Source: Glutamicibacter sp. PS (GTDB lineage Bacteria > Actinomycetota > Actinomycetes > Actinomycetales > Micrococcaceae). From it: a stretch of 64,000 nucleotides of DNA. The DNA lies in contig JANCMB010000001.1 in NCBI GenBank assembly GCA_031317595.1, positions 1,792,971-1,856,970 on the forward strand. The letters are read 5' to 3'. Positions 26,655 through 38,783 of this stretch are shown in pieces. A model generated the notes under the pieces. The model worked only from the letters and a program-made list of their open reading frames with translations, ran no database searches and was not told where the DNA came from. A program made the position numbers and the translations under genes. How positions within the stretch are numbered: position 1 is the first letter of the stretch; every line of letters begins with the position of its first letter.

Positions 26655-27260
26655 ATGAGGATCAATCGTTTCACGGACACGGAGATGGCACAGGACTTCG
26701 GGCGCACCTTGCTCAGTGATTCGGTGGTGACCTTGCGTGAACTGCAGGAGCAGGACCTGCCACTGCTGGCCGCTTGGTGGAATGATCCCGAATGGGCGGT
26801 CGTGCAGCAGCGCACGGTCAAGCCGCGCCCCGAACGTCCGGTAACCGAGATGTTCGCCGACTGGAGCGTGAACCGGCCCGGCGATGCCAATTGCGGGTTT
26901 AGCATCGTCACGGCACAGAACAGTCAGTTGATCGGTCATGTCACCCTGTACGGCGCGAGCTTCATGCACCGTGCGGCAGAGTGTTCAATCCTCATCGGAC
27001 CAGAATTCACCGGCCGCGGCTACGGCCCGAAAGCGCTGGCCCTGATCTTAGGCTACGGCTTTCGAGAACTGGGCCTGCACCGGGTGGGCGTGAAGGTACA
27101 CGCATACAACCGACGCGCCGTGCGCGCGTATTTGAAGGCTGGTTTCGTTCATGAGGGAACCGAGCGCGAGTCGATATTCCGCAATGGGCGTTTTTACGAC
27201 ATGTTGAGCCTCAGCATGCTATCCAGCGACTACTTCGCGGGTTTAGCTCAGACTGAGTAG
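26655..27260 (+). CDS. GNAT acetyltransferase
   Basis: This 201-residue protein has a RimJ/RimL-type GNAT domain: VVTLRELQEQDLPLLAAWWNDPEWA near the N-terminus, ECSILIGPEFTGRGYGPKAL (acetyl-CoA loop, GRGYG) and LGLHRVGVKVHAYNRRAVRAYLKAGF at the end. All key segments are present. The acceptor is unknown. Its 3' end overlaps the convergent maltokinase-cap gene by 18 bases. Confidence 0.88.
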   Translation: MRINRFTDTEMAQDFGRTLLSDSVVTLRELQEQDLPLLAAWWNDPEWAVVQQRTVKPRPERPVTEMFADWSVNRPGDANCGFSIVTAQNSQLIGHVTLYGASFMHRAAECSILIGPEFTGRGYGPKALALILGYGFRELGLHRVGVKVHAYNRRAVRAYLKAGFVHEGTERESIFRNGRFYDMLSLSMLSSDYFAGLAQTE

Positions 27261-27797
27261 CGCCCCGCGCCGCTCGCGACCCGACGCGTCGTACCAGAAC
27301 CCCTCCACATAGGCTCCGGTAACCGGTGCCGAGCTCAGCACACGGCAAATCTGCCCCGTACGCTCGGTTCCGGACCCCGAGACCAACCGTACGCGCGGTT
27401 CCTCGGTGTCCGACTTCTGCTGATGCTGCGGCACACACCGCCCGGCGACAAGGTCGGCCACGACCCGATGCCAGAGCGGGTCGCCGGCCGCATCGTAGAT
27501 GTAGCGGGTACCGAGGACGCCGTGTTCGGAGGTACCGATCAGCGACGCCTCTGCCCCATCCAACGGTGCTTCCCGGTAGCTCATGGGTAGCGCGTAGATC
27601 GTTTCACCCTCTGTTCGCCGATCCGCCATAATTCGGAACTCCAGTCCGACCTTTCCGGCAGGATCCTCGAGACGGAACCCTCCGGCGTCCACCAGCTGAG
27701 GCTGTCCCTGCCCTCGGTAGAAGTCCTGCTGCGGGAGCCACCGCGTGAGCAATTCGTTCTTGCTTGGCGTCATGGTCGTCTGATAGATGGTGCCCAT
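27243..27797 (-). CDS. maltokinase N-terminal cap-like protein
   Basis: This 184-residue protein resembles the N-terminal cap domain of mycobacterial and actinobacterial maltokinase, used in alpha-glucan/trehalose metabolism. Recognisable stretches are YQTTMTPSKNELLTRWLPQQDFY, AGGFRLEDPAGKVGLEFRIM, LPMSYREAPLDGAEASLIGTSEHGVLGTRYIYD. The kinase domain is missing altogether, so it is a stand-alone cap. Such free-standing caps are found in actinobacteria but have no established function. It lies 14 bases before the penicillin-binding protein gene on the same strand and could share its transcript. Confidence 0.75.
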   Translation of the reverse strand: MGTIYQTTMTPSKNELLTRWLPQQDFYRGQGQPQLVDAGGFRLEDPAGKVGLEFRIMADRRTEGETIYALPMSYREAPLDGAEASLIGTSEHGVLGTRYIYDAAGDPLWHRVVADLVAGRCVPQHQQKSDTEEPRVRLVSGSGTERTGQICRVLSSAPVTGAYVEGFWYDASGRERRGALLSLS

Positions 27798-27811
27798 GCA
27801 GGCCTCCTTGC

Positions 27812-29725
27812 CTACTTGTTGATCGCCGTCAGCAGGTCGCGCACCAAGGGACCGGCGGTGTGTGACCCGCCTTCGCCATCCTCAACGAAGGCCGCAACGG
27901 CCAGGTTGCCCTGAACCGCGATGGTCCAGGCATGGGCGTTTCGCTCGCTGTCGTATTCGGCTGTTCCGCTCTTACCGATCACCTTTGGACCGGGCACATC
28001 TTTCAGGAGCGTGAGCGTGCCGTGGTCGACGACCTGGGCCATCATTGAGGACAGGTCTTTGGCTTCCTCGGCGGTCAGTTCGCTGGTTGCGGCGGCTGGC
28101 TTCTTAGGTTCCGGAGAGGTGACCAGCACCGGTTGGACGGTGTGCGCGGCGGCCACCGATGCGGCTACCGTGGCCATGCCCAGCGGCGAAGCCTGCACGA
28201 CGCCCTGCCCGATCATATTTGCTGCCCGTTCGGTACCCGTCGAATCGCTGGGCACCTCGCCGAGGAAGGCGCCGGCTCCGGTCCCATCTTCCCCGGTGAG
28301 TCCAAGGGCGGCGGCAGCTTCGGCAAGTTGCTTGCCCCCGACTTGCTCACCGGCGGCAAGGAAGACGGTGTTGCACGACTGGGCGATGGCCTCGGAGAGC
28401 GGAATACTGCCCAGTTGCGCGGAGGGGTACCCGTCGAAGTTCTTGAATTCTCGTCCGTCCACGCTCAACGTCGCGGGGCACTGCACCGTACTCTTCGGCG
28501 TCTCCCCCTCACGCAACATGGCCAGGGCACTGACAATCTTGAAGGTGGAGCCCGGGGCGTAGCGTGAAGTCAAGGCGGTGTTTTGCGGATTGTCGGCAGG
28601 ACCCGAGGCCGCCGAGAGAATGGCACCGTCCGAGGGACGCAGCACGACTAGGGCACTGGTGGAATCGGTCTTTGCCACCAGCTTCTCCGCAACGCCCTGA
28701 ATTTTGGCGTCGAGGGTAATCTCCAAATCCTCGCCAGCCACCGGCTCCTTGGAGAACAGTTCTTCCTGCTTCTGATGTTTGGCGTCGTACCGGGAGATGG
28801 TGATCCCCTTGGTACCGGCCAAGGTCTTGTCATAGGAGTACTGCAGCCCAGAAATTCCGGTCTGGTCACCCGCCGCGAGCCGCCCGTCCGACTTCTCGAT
28901 GAGTTCGGCGGTAGCCTGCCCGACGGTACCCAAAATATCCCGAGCGAAATCGCGAGTCGGCGCCAGAGGCAGCTCGTCCTTGGTGGCCACTGCTCCGGCG
29001 ATCGCATGCACCTTGGCGTCGGTGGCTTCGCGCTCGTCGTCATCGCGTAGCACGATGGCTTGGACCCACGCCTTGTCGCCGGCGGCTAACACCTTTTGCG
29101 CGTAGGTGTCGGCATCGATCTCTACGAGTTTGGCAAGCTTGCGCGCCGAGTTTTCCCACTTGTCCGATTCGGCGCGAGTTTTGTCGATGCCGATGCGCAC
29201 CACGGGGCGCGGCTTGACGAGCTTCTCGCCTCCGGCGCCGATAATCGACCCGCGTTCGGCCGCTGTGCCGACCGCGGCCAGGTACTCTCCGTCGCTCAGG
29301 TCCGGGGCAAGCAACTCGGTATCGAAGCGTAGCTTCCACTGCTCGGCCGCTTCATCGTATTCGAAGGTTGCCGTGGTGTCATAGGCCAGATCCTGGTCGG
29401 TTGCGTCGACATCCCACACGGTGTGGACCGTAGCGGTGGCAGTTGGTGGACCCTCGCCTTTGTCTTCATCTGCGGCGACCTGCCCGATGCTGTGGCTGTG
29501 CGGCATTTTCTTCATCGGCCCGTAAGCGTGTTCGAGCGCTTCCTTCGCCTCGGCAGCGTCGGTGGCCAGTAGCGGCACCTGACTAAAGTCTCCCGAGGAC
29601 AGGGCGGAGGCCAGCGCTTCGGCGGCCGGTGCCGGATCTGGCGTCTTGGCCGAACATGAGACGAGAGAGCTGGCCACCAAGGCGGATACGGAAAGCGTCA
29701 GAACGCTGCGTGAAAGTCGGCGCAT
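27812..29725 (-). CDS. lipoprotein penicillin-binding transpeptidase (MecA_N/PBP2a-like class B)
   Basis: This 637-residue protein has a lipoprotein signal with lipobox SLVSC (Cys24). An NTF2-like MecA_N domain (about 30-150), a PBP dimerisation domain (about 150-330) and a transpeptidase domain follow. The three active-site motifs are STFK (Ser about 393), SCN (about 450) and KSGT (about 585). It cross-links peptidoglycan outside the membrane. Actinobacterial homologues of this layout are often called PbpA-like or PBP2a-like. The MecA_N layout can go with low beta-lactam affinity, but this is not evidence of resistance. Confidence 0.92.
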   Translation of the reverse strand: MRRLSRSVLTLSVSALVASSLVSCSAKTPDPAPAAEALASALSSGDFSQVPLLATDAAEAKEALEHAYGPMKKMPHSHSIGQVAADEDKGEGPPTATATVHTVWDVDATDQDLAYDTTATFEYDEAAEQWKLRFDTELLAPDLSDGEYLAAVGTAAERGSIIGAGGEKLVKPRPVVRIGIDKTRAESDKWENSARKLAKLVEIDADTYAQKVLAAGDKAWVQAIVLRDDDEREATDAKVHAIAGAVATKDELPLAPTRDFARDILGTVGQATAELIEKSDGRLAAGDQTGISGLQYSYDKTLAGTKGITISRYDAKHQKQEELFSKEPVAGEDLEITLDAKIQGVAEKLVAKTDSTSALVVLRPSDGAILSAASGPADNPQNTALTSRYAPGSTFKIVSALAMLREGETPKSTVQCPATLSVDGREFKNFDGYPSAQLGSIPLSEAIAQSCNTVFLAAGEQVGGKQLAEAAAALGLTGEDGTGAGAFLGEVPSDSTGTERAANMIGQGVVQASPLGMATVAASVAAAHTVQPVLVTSPEPKKPAAATSELTAEEAKDLSSMMAQVVDHGTLTLLKDVPGPKVIGKSGTAEYDSERNAHAWTIAVQGNLAVAAFVEDGEGGSHTAGPLVRDLLTAINK

Positions 29726-29815
29726 GGCCTTAGTCTAAGGAAGTGAATGTCTACAGACAATCCAAGCCGAGGAAAACTACCCAGCTGTGACTTGAGCAGA
29801 AAATGACTGACGTCG

Positions 29816-30346
29816 TTACACTTTGAGCGTGTAGACCACCAGATGGACCTGCGTGCCCGGTACCGTCCAGTCTCGTTCCTGTCGGTGCGTGAAGCCTAGG
29901 CGTTCGTAGAGCGCCCGCGCCCCCAGCCAATCGGCACCGGTGGTCAGCGAGACGGTATCGACATCGTGCAGCGCACGGGCCCGCTCAACGGCGGCCTGCA
30001 CCATTAAGCGCCCGACACCAGCTCGCTGAATTTGGGGGTCCACCGCCAGCATCCGGATCTCGAGCTCTCCGGGTCGAGCAATATCCGCGTAGCGGCTACC
30101 GTAACGAATCAGGGTCATCGTGCCCACCACATGCCCCTGCTGCCGGGCCACGAATACCTCGCAGTGCGCGGCACGATCGGCTACTTGTCGCACCACATCG
30201 AGATACGCATGCTGCGGGTCATCAAAGTACCCGGCGGCGAGGTAGGAGCGCGCCACTAAGTCGCCGACGGCGGCGTAGTCATCCGGCTTGGCCAATTCGA
30301 TACACAAGTCCGGCGCCGTCGCCCCGGTGTTCTGCAACTCAGTCAT
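29816..30346 (-). CDS. GNAT acetyltransferase
   Basis: This 176-residue single-domain acetyltransferase contains VFVARQQGHVVGTMTLI, LEIRMLAVDPQIQRAGVGRLMVQAAVERA (the acetyl-CoA loop QRAGVG) and the C-terminal GARALYERLGFTHRQERDW. The domain is complete. I use the ATG at 30346; another ATG three codons upstream is equally possible and the longer frame is not GNAT-like. The substrate is unknown. Confidence 0.87.
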   Translation of the reverse strand: MTELQNTGATAPDLCIELAKPDDYAAVGDLVARSYLAAGYFDDPQHAYLDVVRQVADRAAHCEVFVARQQGHVVGTMTLIRYGSRYADIARPGELEIRMLAVDPQIQRAGVGRLMVQAAVERARALHDVDTVSLTTGADWLGARALYERLGFTHRQERDWTVPGTQVHLVVYTLKV

Positions 30347-30529
30347 GATGCACATAGTCTGCCAGCGTCGCGCGAAAAATGTATATCCTGCCCGCCGCAT
30401 CTGCAGCGAGCGCGATGGTATTCGTATCCACTGGTGAGGATGGATTTTGGCGGCACGATCCGAAAGTGCTCCCGCGCCGAGGCGTAACTTCAGGAGCGCG
30501 AATTACCCCAAGGCACTTGCCGAGCAATT

Positions 30530-30548
30530 GTTAGTATAGTTAACTAAC
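30530..30548 (+). promoter_or_regulatory. ROK autoregulatory operator overlapping a -10 box
   Basis: GTTAGT (30530-30535) and ACTAAC (30543-30548) form an inverted repeat with a 7-base spacer. TATAGT (30535-30540), five of six consensus bases for a -10, lies inside it. The ATG of the ROK gene is at 30553, so the untranslated leader would be only a few bases long and no Shine-Dalgarno is present. A bound repressor would block the promoter directly. Confidence 0.6.
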
Positions 30549-30552
30549 TGTC

Positions 30553-31704
30553 ATGAAGAGCTCTCCCGGCCCACGACGTGACCTGGCGCGCCGCACCGCC
30601 TCACTTCCGGCGCATGGACGCGAACTAAACCTTTCGCTGCTACTCCAGCACCTGCACACCCAGGGCCCCATGAGCCGCGCCGAGCTGGCCCGCGCCTCTG
30701 GCCTGACCCGGGTGACCATCTCGGATCTGGTCAGTGAGCTGCTGACCCGTGGCCATGTGGTGGAACTCGGCCAGAACGCTCAGGGGCGTCCCGGCAAACC
30801 GGCGATCATGCTCGATTTGAACCGGACCGGCCTACAAATTATCGGCATCGACCTTGCCGATTCCGCGGTGATGCGCGCGGCGGTCATGGACCTCGACGGC
30901 AACATCCTCACCCGCATTCAGCTACTGACCAACGACGAAACGGGTCAACAGGCGGCAGCCCAGGTCATCGAACTGACCACCAAAGCGATCGCCGCGGCCA
31001 CCGAAAAGATCATCGGCATCGGTGTGGGAAGCCCGGGCATCGTGTCCGACGCGGGCGTCATCCTCACGGCACCGAATTTCGGTTGGAAAGATTTCGACCT
31101 CGACACACTGCTTGAGTCGAAGTTCAATCTGCCGGTGGTCGTCGGCAACGACGCCGACTGCGCCGTCATGGGCGAACACACCTTTGGAAGCGGTGGCTCG
31201 CATATGATGCTGGTCAAGATCGGGCGCGGTGTCGGCTGTGGGTCGATTGTCAGCGGCACCCCAGTGCGCGGGGCAAACTCGGCCTCCGGCGAAATCGGCC
31301 ATGTGGTGGTCGGCACCGACCAAGGCCCGGAGTGTGACTGCGGGCGCCGCGGCTGCGTGGAATCCTATACCGCGATCCCGGCCCTGCGCGCGGCCTTGGG
31401 CCAGCAACCAGCATCCGGCGACAAGGAAGCCCACCGGCGTGCGGTGCTACACGGCGCCGGAGAACGACTCGGGATTGCCTTGGCTCCGGTGGTCTCGGTA
31501 TTGGATATCGAAAACCTCGTGCTCGCGGGTCCGGCCGAGTATATCGATGCCGACGTACTTGGCGCGGTGCGGGAAACCATTGCGGCGCGCACCAATACCG
31601 AACAGCGTCCCCGCTTCGAGGTCCAGCTCTGCGAACACCCCGATGACATTGTGCTGCGTGGCGCGGCGGTCAACGTGCTCTTTGAGCAACTCGGTGTGGC
31701 CTGA
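30553..31704 (+). CDS. ROK-family transcriptional regulator (NagC-like)
   Basis: This 383-residue protein has a winged helix (LLLQHLHTQGPMSRAELARASGLTRVTISDLVSELLTRGHV, about 29-70). A ROK domain follows, with [46 protein letters not shown] and the zinc motif CDCGRRGCVESY. The catalytic-loop Asp is kept in GNDAD but the DxGGT loop is degenerate, as in regulators. It is followed by a hexosaminidase and NagB, so GlcNAc or GlcNAc-6-P is the likely effector. Confidence 0.9.
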   Translation: MKSSPGPRRDLARRTASLPAHGRELNLSLLLQHLHTQGPMSRAELARASGLTRVTISDLVSELLTRGHVVELGQNAQGRPGKPAIMLDLNRTGLQIIGIDLADSAVMRAAVMDLDGNILTRIQLLTNDETGQQAAAQVIELTTKAIAAATEKIIGIGVGSPGIVSDAGVILTAPNFGWKDFDLDTLLESKFNLPVVVGNDADCAVMGEHTFGSGGSHMMLVKIGRGVGCGSIVSGTPVRGANSASGEIGHVVVGTDQGPECDCGRRGCVESYTAIPALRAALGQQPASGDKEAHRRAVLHGAGERLGIALAPVVSVLDIENLVLAGPAEYIDADVLGAVRETIAARTNTEQRPRFEVQLCEHPDDIVLRGAAVNVLFEQLGVA

Positions 31705-31772
31705 TCATTGCAATCAACCCAGCACTGTTACCTAGCGCTCCTCCTCGCCCCGCCGGCCGCGAAAGGCAGAAA

Positions 31773-33179
31773 ATGATCCAAAATAGTTCCGCCGAGACCC
31801 TACGGCGCCTAGCCGCAGGCACCCTCATGCCCGGTTTTACCGGTACCACGCTGCCGGAGTGGGTCGTCGAAGAATTCGGCCGCGGCCTGGCCGCAGTGTG
31901 CATCTACGGCGACAACATTTCCACCCACGCGCAGCTACGTGATTTGACCGCCCAGATTCGCGCGGCCGCCCCAGAGGCCATTGTGGCCCTCGACGAAGAA
32001 GGCGGGGACGTCACCCGGATTCACTATCGCGACGGGTCGAACCAGCCGGGCAATGCCATCCTCGGACGCCTCAACGACTTGGAACTCACTCGCGCCAGTG
32101 CGCGCGCCATTGCCCGCGAACTGCGTTCGCTGGGATTCAATTTGAATCTGGCGCCAGATGCGGACATCAATTCCTGTGCCGAGAATCCGGTCATCGGAGT
32201 GCGCTCCTTCGGCACCGATCCGGACGTGGTCGCCGCCCACACCGCCGCCTATACCGTGGGCTTACAAGGCGAAGGGGTGGCCGCCTGCGCAAAGCATTTC
32301 CCGGGCCACGGCGACACCAACGCCGATTCACACCTAACCCTTCCGGTGGTTTCGGCCGAGCAATCGTTGTTGGCACAACGCGAACTGGTTCCCTTCGTTA
32401 AGGCCATCGCCACCGACGTCGCGGCCATCATGACCAGTCACATTCTGGTCCCGGATGTGGATGCGCAGAACCCAGCGACGTTCTCGCGCTCGATCTTGCA
32501 CGAGTTACTGCGCGGGGATTTGGGATTCCGCGGCGTCATCATCAGCGATGCGCTCGATATGGCCGGAGCCAGCGCGCACACCGGCATCCCCACTGCCGCC
32601 GTGCGGGCCCTACAGGCCGGCGCCGACTTGTTATGCCTAGGCACCGGTACCACCGCGGAGAGTTTCGACGCCATTGCGCGCGCAATCATCGAGGCGGTGA
32701 GCTCCGGTGCACTGAGCGAGTCCCGGCTGCGCGAGGCTACCCAACGCACTGCACAATTAGCCAGCCGCTACCGTCCGCGGGAAGTGTCGGCGCGCGGCGA
32801 AACACTACCCAGCGGCCAGTGGAGCCGAGCCTTCGAGCTGGGTTGCCGGGTCGAGGAGTGGATCAGCGACCCGGCACCGGTGCAACTGGTGCAGGTGGAC
32901 TCGACCAGCAATCCCGCAGTGGGTCACGTGCCATGGGGATTGGCCAGCGTTGCCCCGACCGTCGGATTGGAAAACATCGTTACCGGTTCCAAAATCCTCT
33001 TGGCGGCCCGCGGCCTGCACGCGAAACACCCGGCGCGCGCCACGGTGGAAACATTACGCGCAGCTGGCCACCGAGTTCTCTTGGTCAACTTTGGGTGGCC
33101 AACCGACGGGGCGGATGTCACGACATTCGGTGCATCCCCCGCGGTTGCCCGTTGCGTACTCAACCTCCTGACACCCTGA
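31773..33179 (+). CDS. nagZ: GH3 beta-N-acetylhexosaminidase / GlcNAc phosphorylase-type enzyme
   Basis: This 468-residue glycoside hydrolase family 3 protein has KHFPGHGD (174-181) followed by Asp185 and His187, the Asp-His dyad that serves as acid/base in NagZ-type enzymes. SDALDM (258-263) carries the nucleophile Asp259. There is no signal peptide, so it acts in the cytoplasm on imported GlcNAc-containing saccharides such as cell-wall fragments. GH3 enzymes with a histidine acid/base can be phosphorylases instead of hydrolases, as shown for the Cellulomonas enzyme Nag3; this cannot be decided here. It lies between the ROK regulator and nagB. Confidence 0.92.
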   Translation: MIQNSSAETLRRLAAGTLMPGFTGTTLPEWVVEEFGRGLAAVCIYGDNISTHAQLRDLTAQIRAAAPEAIVALDEEGGDVTRIHYRDGSNQPGNAILGRLNDLELTRASARAIARELRSLGFNLNLAPDADINSCAENPVIGVRSFGTDPDVVAAHTAAYTVGLQGEGVAACAKHFPGHGDTNADSHLTLPVVSAEQSLLAQRELVPFVKAIATDVAAIMTSHILVPDVDAQNPATFSRSILHELLRGDLGFRGVIISDALDMAGASAHTGIPTAAVRALQAGADLLCLGTGTTAESFDAIARAIIEAVSSGALSESRLREATQRTAQLASRYRPREVSARGETLPSGQWSRAFELGCRVEEWISDPAPVQLVQVDSTSNPAVGHVPWGLASVAPTVGLENIVTGSKILLAARGLHAKHPARATVETLRAAGHRVLLVNFGWPTDGADVTTFGASPAVARCVLNLLTP

Positions 33180-33215
33180 AACTTTGAGTGACCTCCCGTA
33201 TCTCCACGCAAAGTT
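33180..33215 (+). other. inverted repeat between nagZ and nagB
   Basis: AACTTTG (33180-33186) and CAAAGTT (33209-33215) are perfect complements 22 bases apart, directly after the nagZ stop; TTTGAG and CTCAAA give a second, nested pairing. It could be a weak terminator or mRNA hairpin. The 33180-33335 gap shows no further feature. Confidence 0.35.
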
Positions 33216-33335
33216 GCTCAAAATAGGAGACGGAGCGTGGTTTGTGCCGCGTGCTCCGTGTTCCTTTCGATCGATGGCGATCACACTAACCGCCGCAAGA
33301 CGCCCATCCCCGACAGAGATTGGATAGCCACACAG

Positions 33336-34142
33336 ATGCTCGTACTCATTGGTTCCTCGCCGCAAGAAGTCGCCCGCCTCGCCGCAGATCAGGTGCTAGC
33401 GGGGTTGAAATTCCACGGTGCCGGATCCGAGCCGGTCTTGGGCCTAGCCACCGGCTCCTCACCACTGGGGCTCTACCGTGAATTGGCCGTCGCTGTCAGT
33501 GAAGGTCGCGCGGATTTCTCGCGGGCGCAGGGATTCGCGCTCGATGAATACATTGGGATCCCCGATACGCACGCACAGTCCTACCGGCAGACCTTGATCA
33601 ATGAGGTGTGCTCGGTCATTGGCCTGCCACGCGAGGGTCTGCATGTGCCATTGGGAGTAGCCGAGTCGGTAGCCGCTCTCGAAAAAGCGGCCGCCGCGTA
33701 CGACGAGTCGATTCGGCAGGCCGGCGGCGTGCAGGTCCAAATTCTGGGTATTGGCGCCAACGGGCATTTGGGATTCAACGAGCCAGGCTCCTCGCTGCGC
33801 AGTCGCACCCGAATCAAACGGTTAGCCGCCCAGACACGGGAAGATAACGCCCGCTTCTTCGAGGGAATCGATGCGGTGCCCACGCACTGCGTCACGCAGG
33901 GGTTAGGCACGGTGCTCGAGGCAAAACGCCTGGTCCTGGTGGCTACCGGGCCAGGCAAGGCACAGGCCATTGCGGCCGCCGTTGAAGGTCCGCTCTCGGC
34001 TTCGTGCCCCGGCTCCGTACTCCAGCTACATGAGGATGCGGTCGTGGTCCTCGACGAGGCGGCCGCCGCCGGCCTAACTCAGGTTCAGTACTACAACGAT
34101 TCGGCCGCTGGCATCAGCGATGCGGATCTGCATCTGGGCTAA
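33336..34142 (+). CDS. nagB: glucosamine-6-phosphate deaminase
   Basis: This 268-residue enzyme converts glucosamine-6-phosphate to fructose-6-phosphate and ammonia. Signatures are LGLATGSSPLGLYREL (phosphate loop), FALDEYIG with catalytic Asp70, and ILGIGANGHLGFNEPGSS with the catalytic His region. I chose the ATG at 33336 because the protein then begins like other NagB proteins (MLVLIGSSPQEVARLAADQV); the frame stays open 33 codons further. The ribosome site is weak. It completes a GlcNAc recycling set with the ROK regulator and nagZ. Confidence 0.93.
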   Translation: MLVLIGSSPQEVARLAADQVLAGLKFHGAGSEPVLGLATGSSPLGLYRELAVAVSEGRADFSRAQGFALDEYIGIPDTHAQSYRQTLINEVCSVIGLPREGLHVPLGVAESVAALEKAAAAYDESIRQAGGVQVQILGIGANGHLGFNEPGSSLRSRTRIKRLAAQTREDNARFFEGIDAVPTHCVTQGLGTVLEAKRLVLVATGPGKAQAIAAAVEGPLSASCPGSVLQLHEDAVVVLDEAAAAGLTQVQYYNDSAAGISDADLHLG

Positions 34143-34756
34143 TCCCCCGGCCAAGGTTCCGCGCAAAGTTGCGGCCAGCGGGCACTATATTCGGTGACCT
34201 TACGTTCGTAGACCTCCCGCGGAGCAATCCGTGTCCCGGGACGCAGGTGAAGTTCGAGCGCATCGTCGATTCCGAAGGGGCTATAGAGCCGGTAGCCGCC
34301 CTCGGCATCCACCGTCACGGCCAGCGCACAACTGGTCACCGCAAATGAGTCGATGGCCTGACGACTATCGACAAAGGGGTCGATGTCACGCCCGAAGTGC
34401 TCCCGGTACCACAGGTGCACTCGGGCCTGATTGCGCACCTCGAGGTTGGCTTCAAGATCCTCGAAGTGCGTGGCCACGCGGCGGATGATCTGGTCCTCGG
34501 CCCGCCATCGAAGGTCGGCATCGTCAAAATAGAAGATGTCGTAATCCTTGATGCCAAACCCCGCTGGCTGACCGGTGCGGGCGTTCCATACGTTTTGGAA
34601 CACCGCACCGGCAGTCAGCCACCAGTCCTTGAGTCCAAGGCTCGGCAGGCGTTCAAGTAAAGCCCGGCACACCGGATCGGCGAGTACCGCCTCGAGCACG
34701 AACCGCCGCTGTGCCGGCTCATCGCCGGCCGTCAGAGGTGGGTGGTTAGCGTCCAT
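34139..34756 (-). CDS. nucleotidyltransferase-like protein (DUF925 type)
   Basis: This 205-residue protein fits the nucleotidyltransferase-like family PF06042: LGLKDWWLTAGAVFQNVWNARTG, then GIKDYDIFYFDDADLRWRAED, with acidic DYD-type residues, and FAVTSCALAVTVDAEGGYRLYSPFGIDD. The biochemical role of the family is not established. It overlaps nagB by 4 bases (convergent) and the inositol phosphatase gene by 11 bases (same strand). Confidence 0.8.
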   Translation of the reverse strand: MDANHPPLTAGDEPAQRRFVLEAVLADPVCRALLERLPSLGLKDWWLTAGAVFQNVWNARTGQPAGFGIKDYDIFYFDDADLRWRAEDQIIRRVATHFEDLEANLEVRNQARVHLWYREHFGRDIDPFVDSRQAIDSFAVTSCALAVTVDAEGGYRLYSPFGIDDALELHLRPGTRIAPREVYERKVTEYSARWPQLCAEPWPGD

Positions 34757-35540
34757 CCGATGCCGGAAGCTTCGAGGGATCCACGTGCCCCGCGTACTGC
34801 CATCCGGGGCTCTGCTCCGGGCGCACGACTTTGGCTCCGGCTTCCTCCGCGATCAAGGCTCCGGCGGCCCAGTCGTATTCTTGGGTGCCGTACTCGGCGT
34901 AGGCCTCAATGGCGCCTTCGGCCACTAGGCAAAGGTCCAACGCGGCCGAACCGATGCGGCGCACATTGACGTAATCAACCATGAGGTTCTTGAGCACCTC
35001 GGCCTGGAATTGGCGGCGGGTAGCGTCATACCCAAAGCCGGTGGCAATCACCATCGCGTCGCTGGCTTCGGCTGCGTGCAACCGCTCCAGCTTTGAGGTC
35101 TTCACATCCAACTTCCAGGCGCCCAAACCGTGCCCGGCGAAATATTCGACGCCAAGGGCTGGGGCGTGGATTGCACCGGCCAGCCATTGGCCGTCGGATT
35201 CGCGGCGCACGGCCACCGATGAGCAGTAGTACGCAATATTGCGCACGAAGTTAACGGTGCCATCGAGCGGGTCGATGCTCCAACGGTATCCACTGGGATG
35301 GGTGGGCCGGGCACTGGGATACTCTTCCCCGGTGAGTTCATCGTTAGGTCGCGTGGTCAGCAACACGCGCCGTATCGCTTCCTCTGCTGCACGGTCAAAA
35401 TCAGTAACCCAGTCGCCAGCGGCCGACTTATCCTGCAGGTTGAATTCTGCTACTTCGCGCCGAGCTAGCACCTCGGCACCGGCAGCAGCGGCCCGGCGGG
35501 CCAACAGCACCAGCGGGTCGTGATTGATCGGCTCGGTCAT
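34746..35540 (-). CDS. inositol monophosphatase-family phosphatase
   Basis: This 264-residue Mg-dependent phosphatase has WVTDFDRAAEEAIRRVL, the metal ligand in TGEEYPS, WSIDPLDGTVNFVRN (the family signature) and EYDWAAGALIAEEAGAKV at the second metal site. Family members act on inositol-1-phosphate, histidinol phosphate, fructose-1,6-bisphosphate or PAP; the substrate here is undetermined. It lies 2 bases after ligA on the same strand. Confidence 0.92.
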   Translation of the reverse strand: MTEPINHDPLVLLARRAAAAGAEVLARREVAEFNLQDKSAAGDWVTDFDRAAEEAIRRVLLTTRPNDELTGEEYPSARPTHPSGYRWSIDPLDGTVNFVRNIAYYCSSVAVRRESDGQWLAGAIHAPALGVEYFAGHGLGAWKLDVKTSKLERLHAAEASDAMVIATGFGYDATRRQFQAEVLKNLMVDYVNVRRIGSAALDLCLVAEGAIEAYAEYGTQEYDWAAGALIAEEAGAKVVRPEQSPGWQYAGHVDPSKLPASDGR

Positions 35541-35542
35541 AG

Positions 35543-38782
<3,240 letters not shown>

Positions 38783-38783
<1 letters not shown>

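Noticed and set aside
27812..29725. mecA-like beta-lactam resistance determinant
   Set aside because: The MecA_N domain is shared by ordinary class B PBPs of actinobacteria, and no regulatory or mobile genes accompany it.
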